This document shows positions 1-40,099 of a stretch of DNA of 64,000 nt, piece by piece. A model generated the notes under the pieces. That model was given only the letters and a program-made list of their open reading frames with translations, ran no database searches and was not told the origin of the DNA. Location: NCBI RefSeq assembly GCF_032118995.1, contig NC_092668.1, forward strand, positions 12,565,501 through 12,629,500. The letters run 5' to 3'. Both the position numbers and the translations under genes were made by a program. Position 1 is the first letter of the stretch; every line of letters starts with the position of its first letter. The stretch comes from Asterias amurensis. Taxonomy: Eukaryota > Echinodermata > Asteroidea > Forcipulatida > Asteriidae.

Positions 1-300
1 CCTATGGAGTAATGTAGTTTTAGAGAAGATGTGGTTTTCCACACACAGCACACACAAATAATTTGAGAAAGGCTTCGGGCGAAATGACGCCTTTTCCGCA
101 CCAGAGGCATCTGGTGAAACACATTAACCCAGACTTTTTGTTGTTGTTGTTCATCTGTTTCGCTTTTTTCTTGCAGTTTTGAATTGAGTCAAATTTTTCA
201 CAGGTTTGTTTTTTATGCATAGGTTGTTGAGATACAACAAGCGAGATAATTGGTATTTCGGTATACCAAAATAGAAATGTACTGTGGTAAAATGCAACCT
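1..300 (-). repeat. Diverged copy of the MITE-A family
   Basis: Shares several short blocks with the MITE-A copies seen throughout the window, such as the 'cacaggtttgtt' block and the 'tgttgagatacaaca' block. Both termini are degraded or missing, so the limits are approximate. Confidence 0.5.
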
Positions 301-482
301 CATCCCTCAAGTACCGTGTCCCCGTGACAAGAATGTCTCATGGACATGTTACTGCCATGGAATTAATTGAGCGCAAACCATTGTCGATTAAATCCACCAG
401 TTGATTTATTTTCACGTAAAAAAAACTAAAATACAAAAGTAGAACTGCTTTTTAAAATCATTCAAAACTTCTTAACTCTTAC

Positions 483-755
483 CTGCGTCCAATTCCATCG
501 CATTCTTAGCTCAAAACCATCCAGGATTCCCGTCAAATTATTCGCGTGAGTTATGGCCGCTTCTACAGTCGACGGGAGGGAGGCGAAGTAGGGCACCTCA
601 ATCGGGAAGAATCCGCCGATGTACACGGGACGACGTCCTGCCGGGTCACGGTGAGTGGCCACATCACCTCGGACTCCACGTAGTTCATCGAAATCGATTA
701 CTATCTTCAGTAGCAGACCAAAGATGAGTGCCTTCGGAATTGTTCGACCTCCCAT
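483..755 (-). CDS. GABA-B receptor-like protein, first coding exon (gene continues off the left edge)
   Basis: The exon reads ATG (753-755 on the complement) through 91 codons and stops at a good splice donor (CAG|GTAAGAG, exon end 483, phase 0). The N-terminus has a hydrophobic stretch (KALIFGLLLKIVIDF, about residues 8-22) that could be a signal peptide. After it comes VYIGGFFPIE, then LPSTVEAAITHANN and GILDGFELRMRWNWTQ. This pattern (Y-I-G-G-x-F-P, an amphipathic helix with 'A..HAN', then '.I L . G . E L') is the start of the periplasmic-binding-like ligand domain of class C receptors, and closest in feel to GABA-B subunits, which are G-protein-coupled receptors at the plasma membrane. 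The rest of the ligand domain and the seven-helix region are outside the window. Other class C or receptor guanylate cyclase ligand domains are possible alternatives. Confidence 0.66.
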
Positions 756-3686
756 GGTTGTTATACTGTTCGGTCGCTCGGTAGATGTTTCAAAAGTGAC
801 AACGAATATTAACAGTAATGTATAACATTTCAGCCCTGAAATTGTTTTAGTTTAAGAACTTGTGAGTTTCTAGTAAAATAAAACATTTGTTTTAATATCT
901 TCAGTCCTTTTTTTAGTAGCGGATACGCCTTAATCGTAATAGGTTATTTTGAATCAGGAGTATTTTTCAATTTTTTTGTGAAATTTAGATTTTGATTGTC
1001 TCGTTTGCTATAAAATAGGCCCAGGCCGAAACAGATAATCAAACAAGAATCACTGACTGTTTTGAGCCGTAAATTATTGACTTGCTTCCATTTCCACTGT
1101 AGTTTGAATTGGAGCTCGAGCCAAACACCTTTATATATTGGAGATGTGTACACGTGATCTGATTACAGTAGTTGCAACGAAGCGCCGAATAAGGCGGTTA
1201 TGGAGCCCAATAAAATTATATCAGTTGGTACAGAACTAACTCCAAGAGCGAATTTCATAGAGCTTCTTAGCGGCTGATATTATGCTTAATGCGGCTTTTC
1301 ATTTTAGGGAGCTTCTTAAACCATACCCATAGCCATGCTAAACCTCCCGGTGCTTTCATAATATGCAAATTAGATACGTACAAATGCAAATTCATGGAGA
1401 ATGCGAAAGCTGGCCGCCTAATTTTCTTGCTAACATTGTATGAAATAAACTTACGCTTAATCAAAGTTGCTTACCATCAAACAGCGCTATAAAATTGCCC
1501 CATGCAAATTGCATACATTCTAATCGTCTTGTTCATAACGTAACCGGCCCCCCTCTAAATATTGACTTCATTCATCCATAAGGCCTTGGGTCAATTTGAT
1601 AGTGTGAAATGTCTTTAATTCAAATTCAAATTCAAAATCTTTGTGCAGTGTGCGAAACAATATTGATGACCTTACGTTCGCCATCTGCCTTATGGTCAAC
1701 CAACTCGTTTACACAGAAACAACGATGGACAATAAAACCTGATGTGAGCTTTTTCTCCTTGAAAGCCTGATGAAAGCTTACTCAGTCGAATGTAGAAACC
1801 ACTCACTCGGAATTATGACATCTTTTTCAATTGAATATCGGAAGGTATAACAGCATAACATATTCAGCTTACAGGGGTGTCTTTAATAATGTCATTGATG
1901 TCCTTGTTTTTGGAGTGAAGTAATCGTGTATGAATAATAAAGATCATTCTCAGCTGGCCCACCTGCCGGTCGAATCAATTTACAAACTGTTGGAGTTCTG
2001 CATCGGTAAAAGCTAATGGGTCGTATGGAGAAGACGGGACGAGGTTACCACCCCTGCCTTCAAAACTCTTTCAGCGTAATTATTTGAAGGTTCCGGACTG
2101 CTTGTCAAAAAAAAGACTCAAGTTTAAAGGCACTGGACACTGTTGTTTATTACTAAAACAAATCTTAGCATAAAAGTGCCACACCCTAAACAAGACCTTA
2201 TATGCCAGCAGGAGATTGGTCGAGGGTAGTGAACTCTGACATTATGCATAAATTATAGATTAACCAATAAACGTAAGAGAAGCATTTAAACAATTAGCAA
2301 CGTACATACATCATCGGTAGGAGATGACACTCGGTAACAGGTGGATAGCTGTTGGTACAAAGCATTGTAAGAAACAGCTTCCTCTAAAGGTGCATCATGA
2401 TTTGCCCTGCCCAAGGGTGGGATTCTAATTTCAATAAAACCCCCAAATCAAAAAAAAAAAATTGACAAAGAGGTAAATTCTCACTCAAAATGTTAAAAGA
2501 ATTCGGGACTGAAACCTTTTATTAGGCATCTGAAAGCACAGAAGTAATTTATGCATCAAGGATGCTTTTCTTTATTCTCTTTCCAACTTCGATGACCAAT
2601 TTAATCAAAATCTTGTTTTCACGGATGTGTGATGTTGTATGTTTAATGTTGGTGTTGGGACACGTATACACACCAAGTGAACTGCCATGATCTTTGGAAA
2701 TTGTACCCAATGTGTCCAGTACCTTCAAGGGCTGGTTCATCATCATCATCATCATCTTCCTATACTTTGCAGAAACCTCCTCTGGAGTATACACGCACAT
2801 TGGTTGATGTGCAAATTAGCAGGTGCAGACATAAACTCAAGGCATAAAAAGATACACATACTGTGCAAGTAAAAGCATTTAAGCATTTTGTGTGTGTGTG
2901 TGGGGGGGGTGGATAACTAACTGAAGGTGACACTGTTTAGTCTGGTCTTGAAGACGTCCAGTGTTGAATAAGGAGCCTTCCAGTAAGCTTGTGTGGGTTG
3001 ATGGAACAAGGAGTTTTGTTATTTCCTCTGGTGGTTATAGACTGTCAGTTAATTTCAAATGTTTTATACCATCAACCTCTCCCAAGAAACTCTTCACCAA
3101 GAAAGGTTTTTTAATTATTTTGAGTAATTACCAATTGTGTCCACTGCCTTTAAAAGGGCTGGTTATAGACTGCCAGTAAATTTCAAACGGAGTATTGAAA
3201 TCATGATAGACTTTTTGATAAAATTTGCTTTACACATGCTTACAAACACAATTGGATAGCCAACGTCATATAAGAGCATTAGCAGACGCAAAATTTCAGA
3301 GAGGGGCGGTGATTGATCTTAATAAATTTATTGTTCAAAGCTGTCAATAGTGGGTATCTTCAAAGGGGTTGTAGGTTATACCATTCTTCGCCTTTCTTTA
3401 GTTCCCCCGACGGCAATGTTTAGAATTGCCATCCCAAAAAGTTTCCCTTTTTAATTCGATTTAGGACGTGCCGCATGAAGCGCAGCATCCTGATTTATTA
3501 TCACTAAATAAATGTGTGTATACAACCTAGTCGTACTATTATGTGCTTGTATGGTTTAAGTTGATGGGCACCAGACTGAGTTATCTTTACTTCGCTGGTA
3601 CCCTTGAAACGTGTGTAAACACATATCCATTTAACACCGTGTCACCAACTGAGTTCTAAAAAACATGGCAGCCCCCTGTGTATGAT
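756..3686. other. Intergenic region without recognisable genes
   Basis: No supported coding exon. It holds diverged MITE-A material (about 2119-2735 and 2930-3160), a short CAT run near 2738-2757 and a TG/G run near 2890-2910. It should contain the promoter of the minus-strand receptor gene, but I see no clear core element. Confidence 0.5.
2119..2735 (+). repeat. Old MITE-A copy, enlarged
   Basis: Begins with a 'tttaaaggcactggacactg' end and closes with the inverse type of end ('gtgtccagtaccttcaa'), as in the complete copies, but with extra sequence and much divergence between. Confidence 0.45.
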
Positions 3687-6564
3687 GGTGGACACTTATT
3701 CTCAAACGTTTGGGGTTCATTGGTACACACTAATAAGTATCCGAAGGAAATATTGACCATGTCCCGTGTTATTGCTAAACTTCACCTAGTCCCAACTAAA
3801 ACGTTTGGGGGCCCATCGATTTCCGTGTCAGAATACAGCGTGTAGTCAACAGGCACGCTGACTGCAAGAACAGACCCCACTATTACCCTTCACATAACCC
3901 AACCTCATAATATTTAACCCTCGACGGAATTTCTTCAAATTTTTAGAATGTATTAATGACGAATGTAGCTTAATAAATAGTCTGTTTTCAGCTTTTTCCT
4001 ATGTATAGTTGTCAACTTATTCAAAGTTAAAGTCATCTCAAACGTTTGGGGCTCATCGACTTCCAAGTACCGCCAATACAGCGTATAGTGAATACTGTAA
4101 CATTCGTGCGTGCCAATCAGCCAGTAGACTTGATGACAAGTCGTTAGGCGCTGCCTATTTGTCTGCCTTTCATGCAACAGTCACAGTGCGATGTTACACA
4201 TATCAGCCAGTAGAGGGCGCCAGCACGGCTCCGCGGTGCAAGAACAGATCCCCACTATTATACCCTTCACAAAACCCGTCCTCATAGTATTTAAACCTCA
4301 GTATAATTTCTTCAAATGTTCAGAATCTATTAATGAAGAATGTAGCTTAATAAATAATATTTTTTCATATTTTTCCTATGTACAGTTGTCAACTTATTCA
4401 AAGTTAAAGTCATCTCAAACGTTTGGGGCTCATCGATTTCCAAGTACCGAAAAACAGCGTATAGTCAACAGGCACGCTGACTGCATTTCTGGTCAGAGAC
4501 GTCAAGACTGCAACCTTGTGAAAAAGATGCTTTATGGCTTCTAAAACCAAGACGTCTGTCAAGTACTGGTATCTGTAAGGAAAATGGAGAATCCTGTAAT
4601 GTTGCAACTTCGGAAGCTTGCATTTTAAAATTATCAATATTTGACGGTCCACACCGCCTTCGTGGAGGACGTATGACTAGCGGACACTATAGCTATTTTA
4701 ACGAAATGTTTTAGCACCATATGAAAACAAATCTTGAAAGCATCCCATTATTTTTTGTTTACCTGTAAACATTAGGTAAAATATAGGATTCGTATTTATA
4801 TAAAAACCTTATAATGTTGTATTAGTCTTCAGCCTAATTTTTAAGAAGTTCATTTCAATACAAGCCCCTCAAAGAAATAGTTGTTTCCAAAAATGTTGTG
4901 GAAGTCTGGAAATTTTTCATAAAATATAATAGAAACAAAATAAAAAACAATAATAATGTGAACGCTTTTTTCAATATTTTATTAATCATTTTTTTTTTCA
5001 ATGTATACATTGAATCATACAAAGTAAGAACGCTGCATTATTAGTTAATCCTCCTCTCTTTTTCATTTTGTTGGCCCACAAAAGACTGTTCAAGCGTTGA
5101 CACTTTGTTTTCATCCATCAGAATAATGATGTGCTTTTAAGATATCGAATCGACTGTATAAGTGTTATGCTTGTGCTTACTGCGGCCGATGACGATATTT
5201 CAACTTTTGAAGACGGCTGGTCAAAGTTTTCGGAAAGTTGAAGCTCTTAGGTGACACGAGTGAAAATAGCCCCCTGTGTACACGGAAATCGATGAGCCCC
5301 AAATGAAAAAAATTATATACTAAGCTACATTCCTCAACAATAGATTCTAAAAATTTGAAGAAATTCCGTCGAGGTTTAAATACTATGAGGATAGGTTCTG
5401 TGAAGGGTATAATAGTGGGATCTGTTATTACAGTCAGCGTGCTTGTTGACTATACGCTGTGTTGGCGGTACTTGGAAATCGATGAGCCCCAAACGTTTGA
5501 GATGACTTTAACTTTGAATAAGTTGACAACTATACATAGGAAAAATATGAAAAAATATTAATTATTAAGCTACATTCTTCATTAATAGATTCTAAAAATT
5601 TGAAGAAATTCCGTCGAGGTTTAACTACTATGAGGACGGGTTCTGTGAAGGGTATATTAGTGCGGTCTTTTCATGCAGTCAGCGTGCCTGTTAACTATAC
5701 GCTGTATTGGCGGTACTTGGAAATCGATGAGCCCCAAACGTTTGAGATGACTTTAACTTTGAATAAGTTGACAACTATACATAGGAAAAATATGAAAAAA
5801 TATTAATTATTAAGCTACATTCTTCTATAATAGATTCTAAAAATTTGAAGAAATTCCGTCGAGGTTTAACTACTATGAGGACGGGTTCTGTGAAGGGTAT
5901 ATTAGTGCGGTCTTTTCATGCAGTTAGCGTGCCTGTTGACTATACGCTGTATTGGCGGTACTGGAAATCGATGAGCCCCAAACGTTTGAGATGACTTTAA
6001 CTTTGAATAAGTTGACAATTATACTTAGGAAAAATATGAAAAAATAATATTTATTAAGCTACATTCTTCATTTATAGATTCTAAAACTTTGAAGGAATTC
6101 TATTGGGGTTTAAATACTTTGAGGACGGGTTCTGTGAAGGGTATATTAGTGGGGTCTTTTCATGCAGTCAGCGTGCCTGTTAACTATACGCTGTATTGGC
6201 GGTACTTGGAAATCGATGAGCCCCAAACGTTTGAGATGACTTTAACTTTGAATAAGTTGACAACTATACATAGGAAAAATATGAAAAAATATTAATTATT
6301 AAGCTACATTCTTCATTAATAGATTCTAAAAATTTGAAGAAATTCCGTCGAGGTTTAAGTACTATGAGGACGGGTTCTGTGAAGGGTATATTAGTGGGGT
6401 CTTTATATGCACTTAGCGTGCGTGTTCATTATACGCTGTGTTGTGTACACGGCCAATCGTGGGAAGTGTAAGGACTGTTGCTGCCAGTTTAGTGTAGCCT
6501 TATTACTTCGGATACTAATAGTGTGTACCAATGAACCCCAAACGTTTGAGAATAAGTGTCCACC
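3687..6564. mobile_element. 2.9-kb non-coding element with long inverted arms of 245-bp tandem repeats
   Basis: The outer ends are inverted copies of about 58 bp (3687-3746 and 6505-6564, 'ggtggacacttattctcaaa' on the left). Inside them, both arms carry the same repeat, marked by the 'gccccaaacgtttgagatga' block, in opposite orientation: about two to three degenerate units on the left (3780-4450) and five on the right (5270-6430). The middle (about 4530-5240) is unique. No transposase-like protein is visible. The architecture fits a non-autonomous foldback-type DNA transposon; no clear target-site duplication was found. The right end lies about 90 bp before the POLR3A start codon. Confidence 0.6.
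5345..6430 (+). repeat. Tandem repeat, about 245-bp unit, five copies
   Basis: Phase markers 'gaggtttaaatactatgagg' and variants recur near 5368, 5613, 5858, 6103 and 6348. Several units contain a 68-codon open frame with nearly the same sequence, but the 245-bp period is not a multiple of three and the frame is a by-product of repetition. Confidence 0.85.
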
Positions 6565-6657
6565 GTGTGCAGCAGGTTGTAAAATGTTTTCATTTAGCGC
6601 AATAAACATCGTTTTTCATTCATTTGTATAGTGTTGTGAGATAGACAAGAAAGCAAC
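6565..6657 (+). promoter_or_regulatory. POLR3A: Probable POLR3A 5' leader / proximal upstream DNA
   Basis: Only about 93 bp separate the inverted-arm element from the start codon, so the leader and perhaps the core promoter must lie here or inside the element. No TATA box or other named motif is obvious. This is inferred from position only. Confidence 0.35.
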
Positions 6658-34734
<28,077 letters not shown>

Positions 34735-34969
34735 AACAATTGGAGACAACTCACCGGAGCAGCTTCAAGATGAAACATTGGAGACAACAACGGGAGCGTC
34801 TCAAAAGTCAGAATGCTTGTATCGTTCTTATTGGATTGAACAATTCGACCTGATAACCTTATCATCGTCATCATTTAGCGGTCGCAACCAAGATTCCATT
34901 CACAATGTCAAGCCAGAGGTGTTTATCCCTCATCATGGTTTGAAAGTCCTCATATCAGACTCCATACCT

Positions 34970-35290
34970 CTATCAACTACGCCGATGTAGTTGAGAGGTC
35001 TATGTCCTCTGTTATGGCGTGGAAGTCTACAATATAACACGTCGGGTATGACCTAGTCTTTAGCATGATGGCAGTAGCTAGCAAAGCGGACTCTACGTTG
35101 AGCATTAGTAGCAGAGATTGTTGGAATGTCTCCGTAACTCTGTTCTTTGGTCTTGTGCTCCCACATAGTACCTCGGCCTTGCATGAGATTGCACCTGCCA
35201 CCGATACTTTGTTGATAAACTTGAGAGATTTCTTTGTTAAGGGATCCTCTCCCTATACAAGTGCAGCACACCCAAGGGCATTTCGCATAC
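34970..35290 (-). mobile_element. Decayed non-LTR retrotransposon (LINE) 3' ORF fragment
   Basis: Minus-strand frames contain 'YGDIPTISATNAQRRVRFAS' followed by 'CHHAKD'. This resembles the '(R)RLRFAGHC.RA.' segment near the C-terminus of LINE reverse-transcriptase ORFs. The reading is spread over two frames with stops, so it is an old fragment lying just downstream of POLR3A. Confidence 0.5.
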
Positions 35291-35295
35291 CTCCT

Positions 35296-35537
35296 GGGCC
35301 CAATTTCAAAGAGCTGCTTAGCACAAAAATTTGCTTAGCATGAAATTTTTGCCTTGATAAAAACAGGATTACCAACGAAATTTCTACATGATTTTCAGGA
35401 TAAGCAAACAACTACTGAATACCAGTAACAAGCAATTTGCAGCAAATGGAAAATTGGTTGGTAATCCTGTTTTTATCGAGGAAGAAATGTCATGCTAAGC
35501 AAATTTGTGTGTTTAGCAGCTCTATGAAATTGGGCCC
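35296..35537. mobile_element. Palindromic MITE, 242 bp
   Basis: Ends 'gggcccaatttcaaagagct' and the inverted 'agctctatgaaattgggccc'; inner arms with 'ggattaccaac' / 'gttggtaatcc'. No coding capacity. Confidence 0.8.
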
Positions 35538-35654
35538 TGGAGGCAATCGCCCCCATGCCCAGTCATTGCCTTGATGCCCCTTGAAATGTTCCAGTATGCT
35601 AAGGAAAACTGCCTTGCCCCGACAGGAACAAAGGACCACATGCATTAGGCCCGA

Positions 35655-35881
35655 TTTCTAACAAAGAAGTGATGTAGTTTTAGAGAAAGAGGTAACTTTT
35701 CACCCAAAAATTTGAATCTTTCTCGGGCAAACACGAACAACTCTATGCAACAAGGATGTCTTTACTTTCAACATTTTTATAAAACTTCGACGACAAATTG
35801 AGTTAAAATTTTCTCAGGTTTGTTATTTTATGCATATGTTGAGATACACCAAGTGAGAATACTGGTCTTTGACAATAACCC
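35655..35881 (+). mobile_element. MITE-A, partial
   Basis: Retains the distal half ('gttgagatacaccaagtgag', 'ctggtctttgacaat') but not the left terminus. Confidence 0.55.
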
Positions 35882-36233
35882 TAAAAATCAATATCTCGAC
35901 AGATCACAAAAATAAGTTTGTGAGATTTAAAAAACTATTGATCAATTTAACATTGCTAATTTTGTTATCTTAACAAATATAAATTGTTCACATTATTGTG
36001 TTTTGTTATTATTGTTATTTTATCTGAATTATGCAAATTCATTCTTATGATTTGATCTTGGAAAGGTCAAAGTTCGTTCAAATTGTTAAAGGTAATAGTA
36101 ATTTCTGGGTCAGTATGTTGCTATGAGGACTAAATAAAGACTACGTTTAAGATGACAACTTTGAAGTGTTGACTTGATTTTTTTGTATGAGTGTTTGTAG
36201 TGTTTTTAATTTGTCTCACTAATGACCGTCTGA

Positions 36234-36616
36234 CTTAAAGACAGTGGACACTATTGGTAATTGTCAAAGATAAGTATTCACAGTTGGTGTATCTCAACAT
36301 ATGCATAAAATAACAAACCTGTGAAAACTTGAGCTCAACTGGTCTTCGAAGTTGTGAGATAATAATGAAAGAAAAAACGCCCTTGTCACACAAAGTTGTG
36401 TGCTTTCTGATGCTTGATTTCAAGACCTCGAATTCTAAACTTGAGGTCTCGAAATCAACTTTGTGGAAAATAACTTCTTTCTTGAAAACTACGTCACTTC
36501 AGAGGGAGCTGTTACCCACAACCTTTTTTAATATCAACCTCTCCCCATTACTTGTTTTAAAGGAAGGTTTTATGATGATAGTTATTTTGAGTAATTATCA
36601 ATAGTGTCCACTCCCT
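36234..36616 (-). mobile_element. MITE-A, full-length, reverse
   Basis: Both termini present ('cttaaagacagtggacacta' and 'caatagtgtccactccc'). Confidence 0.8.
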
Positions 36617-36710
36617 GGGCTTATCTGTAATCCCACAGACCGAAGAATTTGAGGTATAAATTAACTGGCAACCAATAGTTCGGGACCATATCCAAATCAG
36701 TCTAGACGTG

Positions 36711-37008
36711 TTAAAGGCAGTGGACACTAGTGGTAATTAATCAAAATAAATATTAGCATAAACCTTACTTGGTTGCGAGCAAAGGAGAGCTGCTAGTTAT
36801 AAAACATTGTCCCTCTGAAGTAAAATAATAAAAACACTTCTGACCAGAAGCCTTATTCCTATCTGAAAGCACACTATTTTGTACAACAGGGGTGTTTTCA
36901 TCATTTTCTTGCAACTTCAATGACCAATTGAGTCCAAATTTTCACAGGTTTGTTGTTTTATGCACATGTTGGGATACACCAAGTGTGTATATTGGTCTTT
37001 GACAATAG
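36711..37008 (+). mobile_element. MITE-A, shortened copy
   Basis: Starts 'ttaaaggcagtggacactag'; the right end fades into 'gtctttgacaatag'. Confidence 0.65.
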
Positions 37009-37767
37009 TTAGCAAACGCAAATAGCATTGCATTTTTATCAAATTTTGCCCCCAAAATATACTAGAAACCTTGTGTACCCAATTTTGCCTGAAAATGTGT
37101 ACTTTTTCAGTTTTGCCTGAAAAAGTGTGCAAACATTCCAAACATTAAATTCCATATCGATAAATTTTATTTGCATTTTGTTTGTATTTTAAAAGTTGAC
37201 CATCCCCAAAAGTATTTAGTCTTTAGCTCCTAGCCTATGAACAATGATATTCAAATATGAATATTCATGAGCAGTGAATATCAAAGTAGTCACGGGGGGT
37301 GGCTTGCGGGTTTTAATTAGACTGGTCCGCTGTCTTTATCATACACGAGTGTGCTAATGTGACGTCAGGTGCTGAGGCCAAATTGATCGCGGGAGATTCT
37401 ACAATCCGCCAACAGAGGACGCGATTCCTATTTTAATACCTAGTCAGATACCCTAAACCAAATTCAACGCTGAATTATCGGATGAAGTCCAGCTTGATAA
37501 ATCACGCGCGGCCTATTCAGAAACGCATGCTGGATTAGAATTTCTCAAAAACATGGACGGAGAGGAGTCATTTGCTTCTTCAAGAGAATTTTGCCCGCAA
37601 TTTGGCTCCATTTTACCGTTTCCTGAAAAAGGAACGGTAGTTATGAAATGCAAGACGTGTCCTCACAAAGTAAATGCAAAAAGTAAGTTTAGAATTAATG
37701 TATTTCTTGTGGAAACCAGAGCTTGTAAAGTTGTGTGCGATGGGCCCCTGGACTTGTGCGTTTATAA

Positions 37768-37805
37768 AATGGGTAGGCGGGGGGGGGGGAGGGGGGGGGG
37801 GGGTG
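37768..37805. repeat. Poly-G run
   Basis: Two long G tracts separated by a single A, inside POLR1H intron 1. Homopolymers of this kind are often mis-sequenced. Confidence 0.9.
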
Positions 37806-38033
37806 AGGCTGATGCATGATCGCAACATACTTTGAATATAATATTGAATACATTAATGCAAATTCAGCTCAATGACTTTGAATCTGATGATGTAAATGAC
37901 AAGTGACTGATAATTTGTATTTTACAAAAAAAGTTGAATATTTTTTTTAGTATAAAAAAATATTTATAAACAAAATAGTAGACGTAGTTTTCAATATTAA
38001 TTTTGTAATTTACATCATAATCGGCCTACTAAC

Positions 38034-38165
38034 GGATAACTTTCCGTATGGCGCCACCACTTTTTCACTCATTTTTACAAAAAGGGATATATCAATCAGG
38101 TAAATTAGATACTATATTATTTTATTTCGAATAAAAAAGTGGTGGCGCCATACGGAAACTTTTCC
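38034..38165. mobile_element. MITE-C, palindromic, 132 bp
   Basis: Ends 'ggataactttccgtatggcg' and the inverted 'cgccatacggaaacttttcc'. Related copies are at 56371-56502 and 39018-39120. Confidence 0.8.
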
Positions 38166-38351
38166 TTACTAACTACTAGGCCTGCCTGTAAGATAAATGA
38201 TTGCCTTTTATATCATCCTTTGTAATGATTGCATCCCGGTGGCTCATCCGCTGTTTAGTCATGTTATAATTTATAAAAATATATATACAAAATAAATAAA
38301 ATTATATTTTTTAATTGTGGTAAAACAAACTAAAAGAAATACTCTTGGTAC

Positions 38352-39007
38352 GGTCCTACTAAAAGCCGACAACAAGCCGACAACGCCGACAACAAGTCCA
38401 GAGCGCCGCCAACACGCCGCCAACACGTTTTAAATACCTCAAAAATGGCAAATAAACCATATACATTTTAGAACTATATGTGTTCTGTAATATAAACATA
38501 AAGTTAATGAAAAAACTTCACAAAAAGTGTGAATTTTTAACCAGAAAAAAAATTCACTTGCACGGAAAGCGGTCGGACGCCATCTTGGCTTAAAAACCGT
38601 GTTTGGACCAGACCATTATGATACGGGTAGATTTAGCACTTGTCAACAACAGAGGGCGGGCTTCATGTGAAGACCTTCACTGCAGTGTGCACAGTGCATG
38701 ACGCCCGCCCTCTATTGCTAAGTCTGACTCACCCGCATCATAATGGACTGGTCCAAACACGATTTTAAGCCAAGATGGCGTCCGACCGTTCTCCGTGAAC
38801 GTTAAGTTTTTTTTCTGGTTAAAAATTCACACTTTTCGTGAAGTTTTTCCATTAAATTTATGTTTATACTACAAAACACACATAGTTCTAAAATGTATAT
38901 GGTTTATTTGCCATTTTTGAGGTATTTAAAACTTGTTGGCGGCGTGTTGGCGGCGCTCTGGACTTGTTGTCGGCGTTGTCGGCTTGTTGTCGGCTTTTAG
39001 TAGGACC
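38352..39007. mobile_element. 656-bp fully palindromic foldback transposon, 10-bp target duplication
   Basis: Ends 'ggtcctactaaaagccgaca' and the inverted 'tgtcggcttttagtaggacc'. The arms of about 300 bp pair over most of the length, with tandem GCCGACAAC-type subterminal motifs. The direct repeat ctcttggtac (38342-38351 and 39008-39017) flanks it exactly. A 9-10-bp duplication with long inverted repeats suits a Mutator-like (MULE) non-autonomous element. No coding capacity. It sits in POLR1H intron 1. Confidence 0.85.
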
Positions 39008-39017
39008 CTCTTGGTAC

Positions 39018-39120
39018 AACCACTTTTTCATTCGATGTGAAATATTAATTTACTTCAATGAGATATCCCTTTGTTTGTAAAAATGAGTGAAAAAGTGATG
39101 GCTATACGGAAAGTTATCCC
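39018..39120 (-). mobile_element. MITE-C copy broken by the foldback element
   Basis: Reverse orientation copy ('gggataactttccgtatagc' on the minus strand). The far end of this MITE lies on the other side of the 656-bp palindrome, near 38325-38351, so the palindrome is the younger insertion. Confidence 0.6.
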
Positions 39121-40099
39121 CATTGACTGTCTGACTTACTTTTTTTGGAAATGAATGTTTCAGATTTTCAAATCTTATGATGAGGCATGGTGGTCTGTGC
39201 TGTGCAACGTGCCGGTACCATGCACTCATGATTTCAAAATCGACCAACACAAGTTAAAATAACCTTCCTTTCATTCACAGATTTTCAACAAAACACTTGT
39301 GTAAATTTGTGTTTATTAATATTATCAGCGAATTTTTTTTATCTTTGTATCACTCAGTGGTGACCGCATATATCACTATCCTTAGCACAGACGGCATATT
39401 TTTGAATGAATGAAAGTTCACTTTTTGTCTTCCTTCACATTACAGCTGCATTACATGGTGTGGTCTATCATTCTTACCTGTGTCTCAACTCTCGCAAGAA
39501 TGTTAAAGGTCGTTACAAGGTTACAGCCAGAAAGACCTAGGACCACTGGTGAGTGAAACACTGGAGTTTTAGGCCAAGTTAAAAAAAAAAAACATGTTTT
39601 AAGCATCCCCGCCAGCTTCCTTTTTACATGCCGCCTCCTTTTTAATTTTTTACCTTTTATTAATATATTTTTTTATTCACATAAAAAAAAAAAATTACGC
39701 ACATTTTTTTTAAAGGGTATTTTTAAATGTTCTCAGCTAAAACAATCTGAATGTCTTGACCAATACGTTTCATTTATGTATTGTGTGTTTGAGCAGTAGA
39801 AAAAACAATGGATATTTGACATTTTAAAAAGAATGGTGGCCATCTTCAAATAAAAAATAAAAAGCCCCTCCTCCCCTTTTTTTGAGAAACCCGGATGCTA
39901 TACATGTTTCTTTTTTTACTCTGCCTTATCTTAGAAAATGTCCAATTTGTTCAGGTTTATATCTTGATGTTTACGTACAGAAATGTTCGTACTTTATGTT
40001 GTTTATTTGTCTATACTACAACCACCAAAACATTTTGTTTGTATTTGTTTCTTTCAGAGGTTTCATTATTTATATTTAACTGTGAATTAATTTAAAAAA

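Noticed and set aside
5355-6295. Three nearly identical 68-residue open frames (MKKFRRGL... / MKEFYWGL...) that could be a small-protein family
   Set aside because: They are the same stretch of a 245-bp tandem repeat; the period is not a multiple of three, one of the five units lacks the frame, and the arms occur in both orientations. No domain is recognisable.
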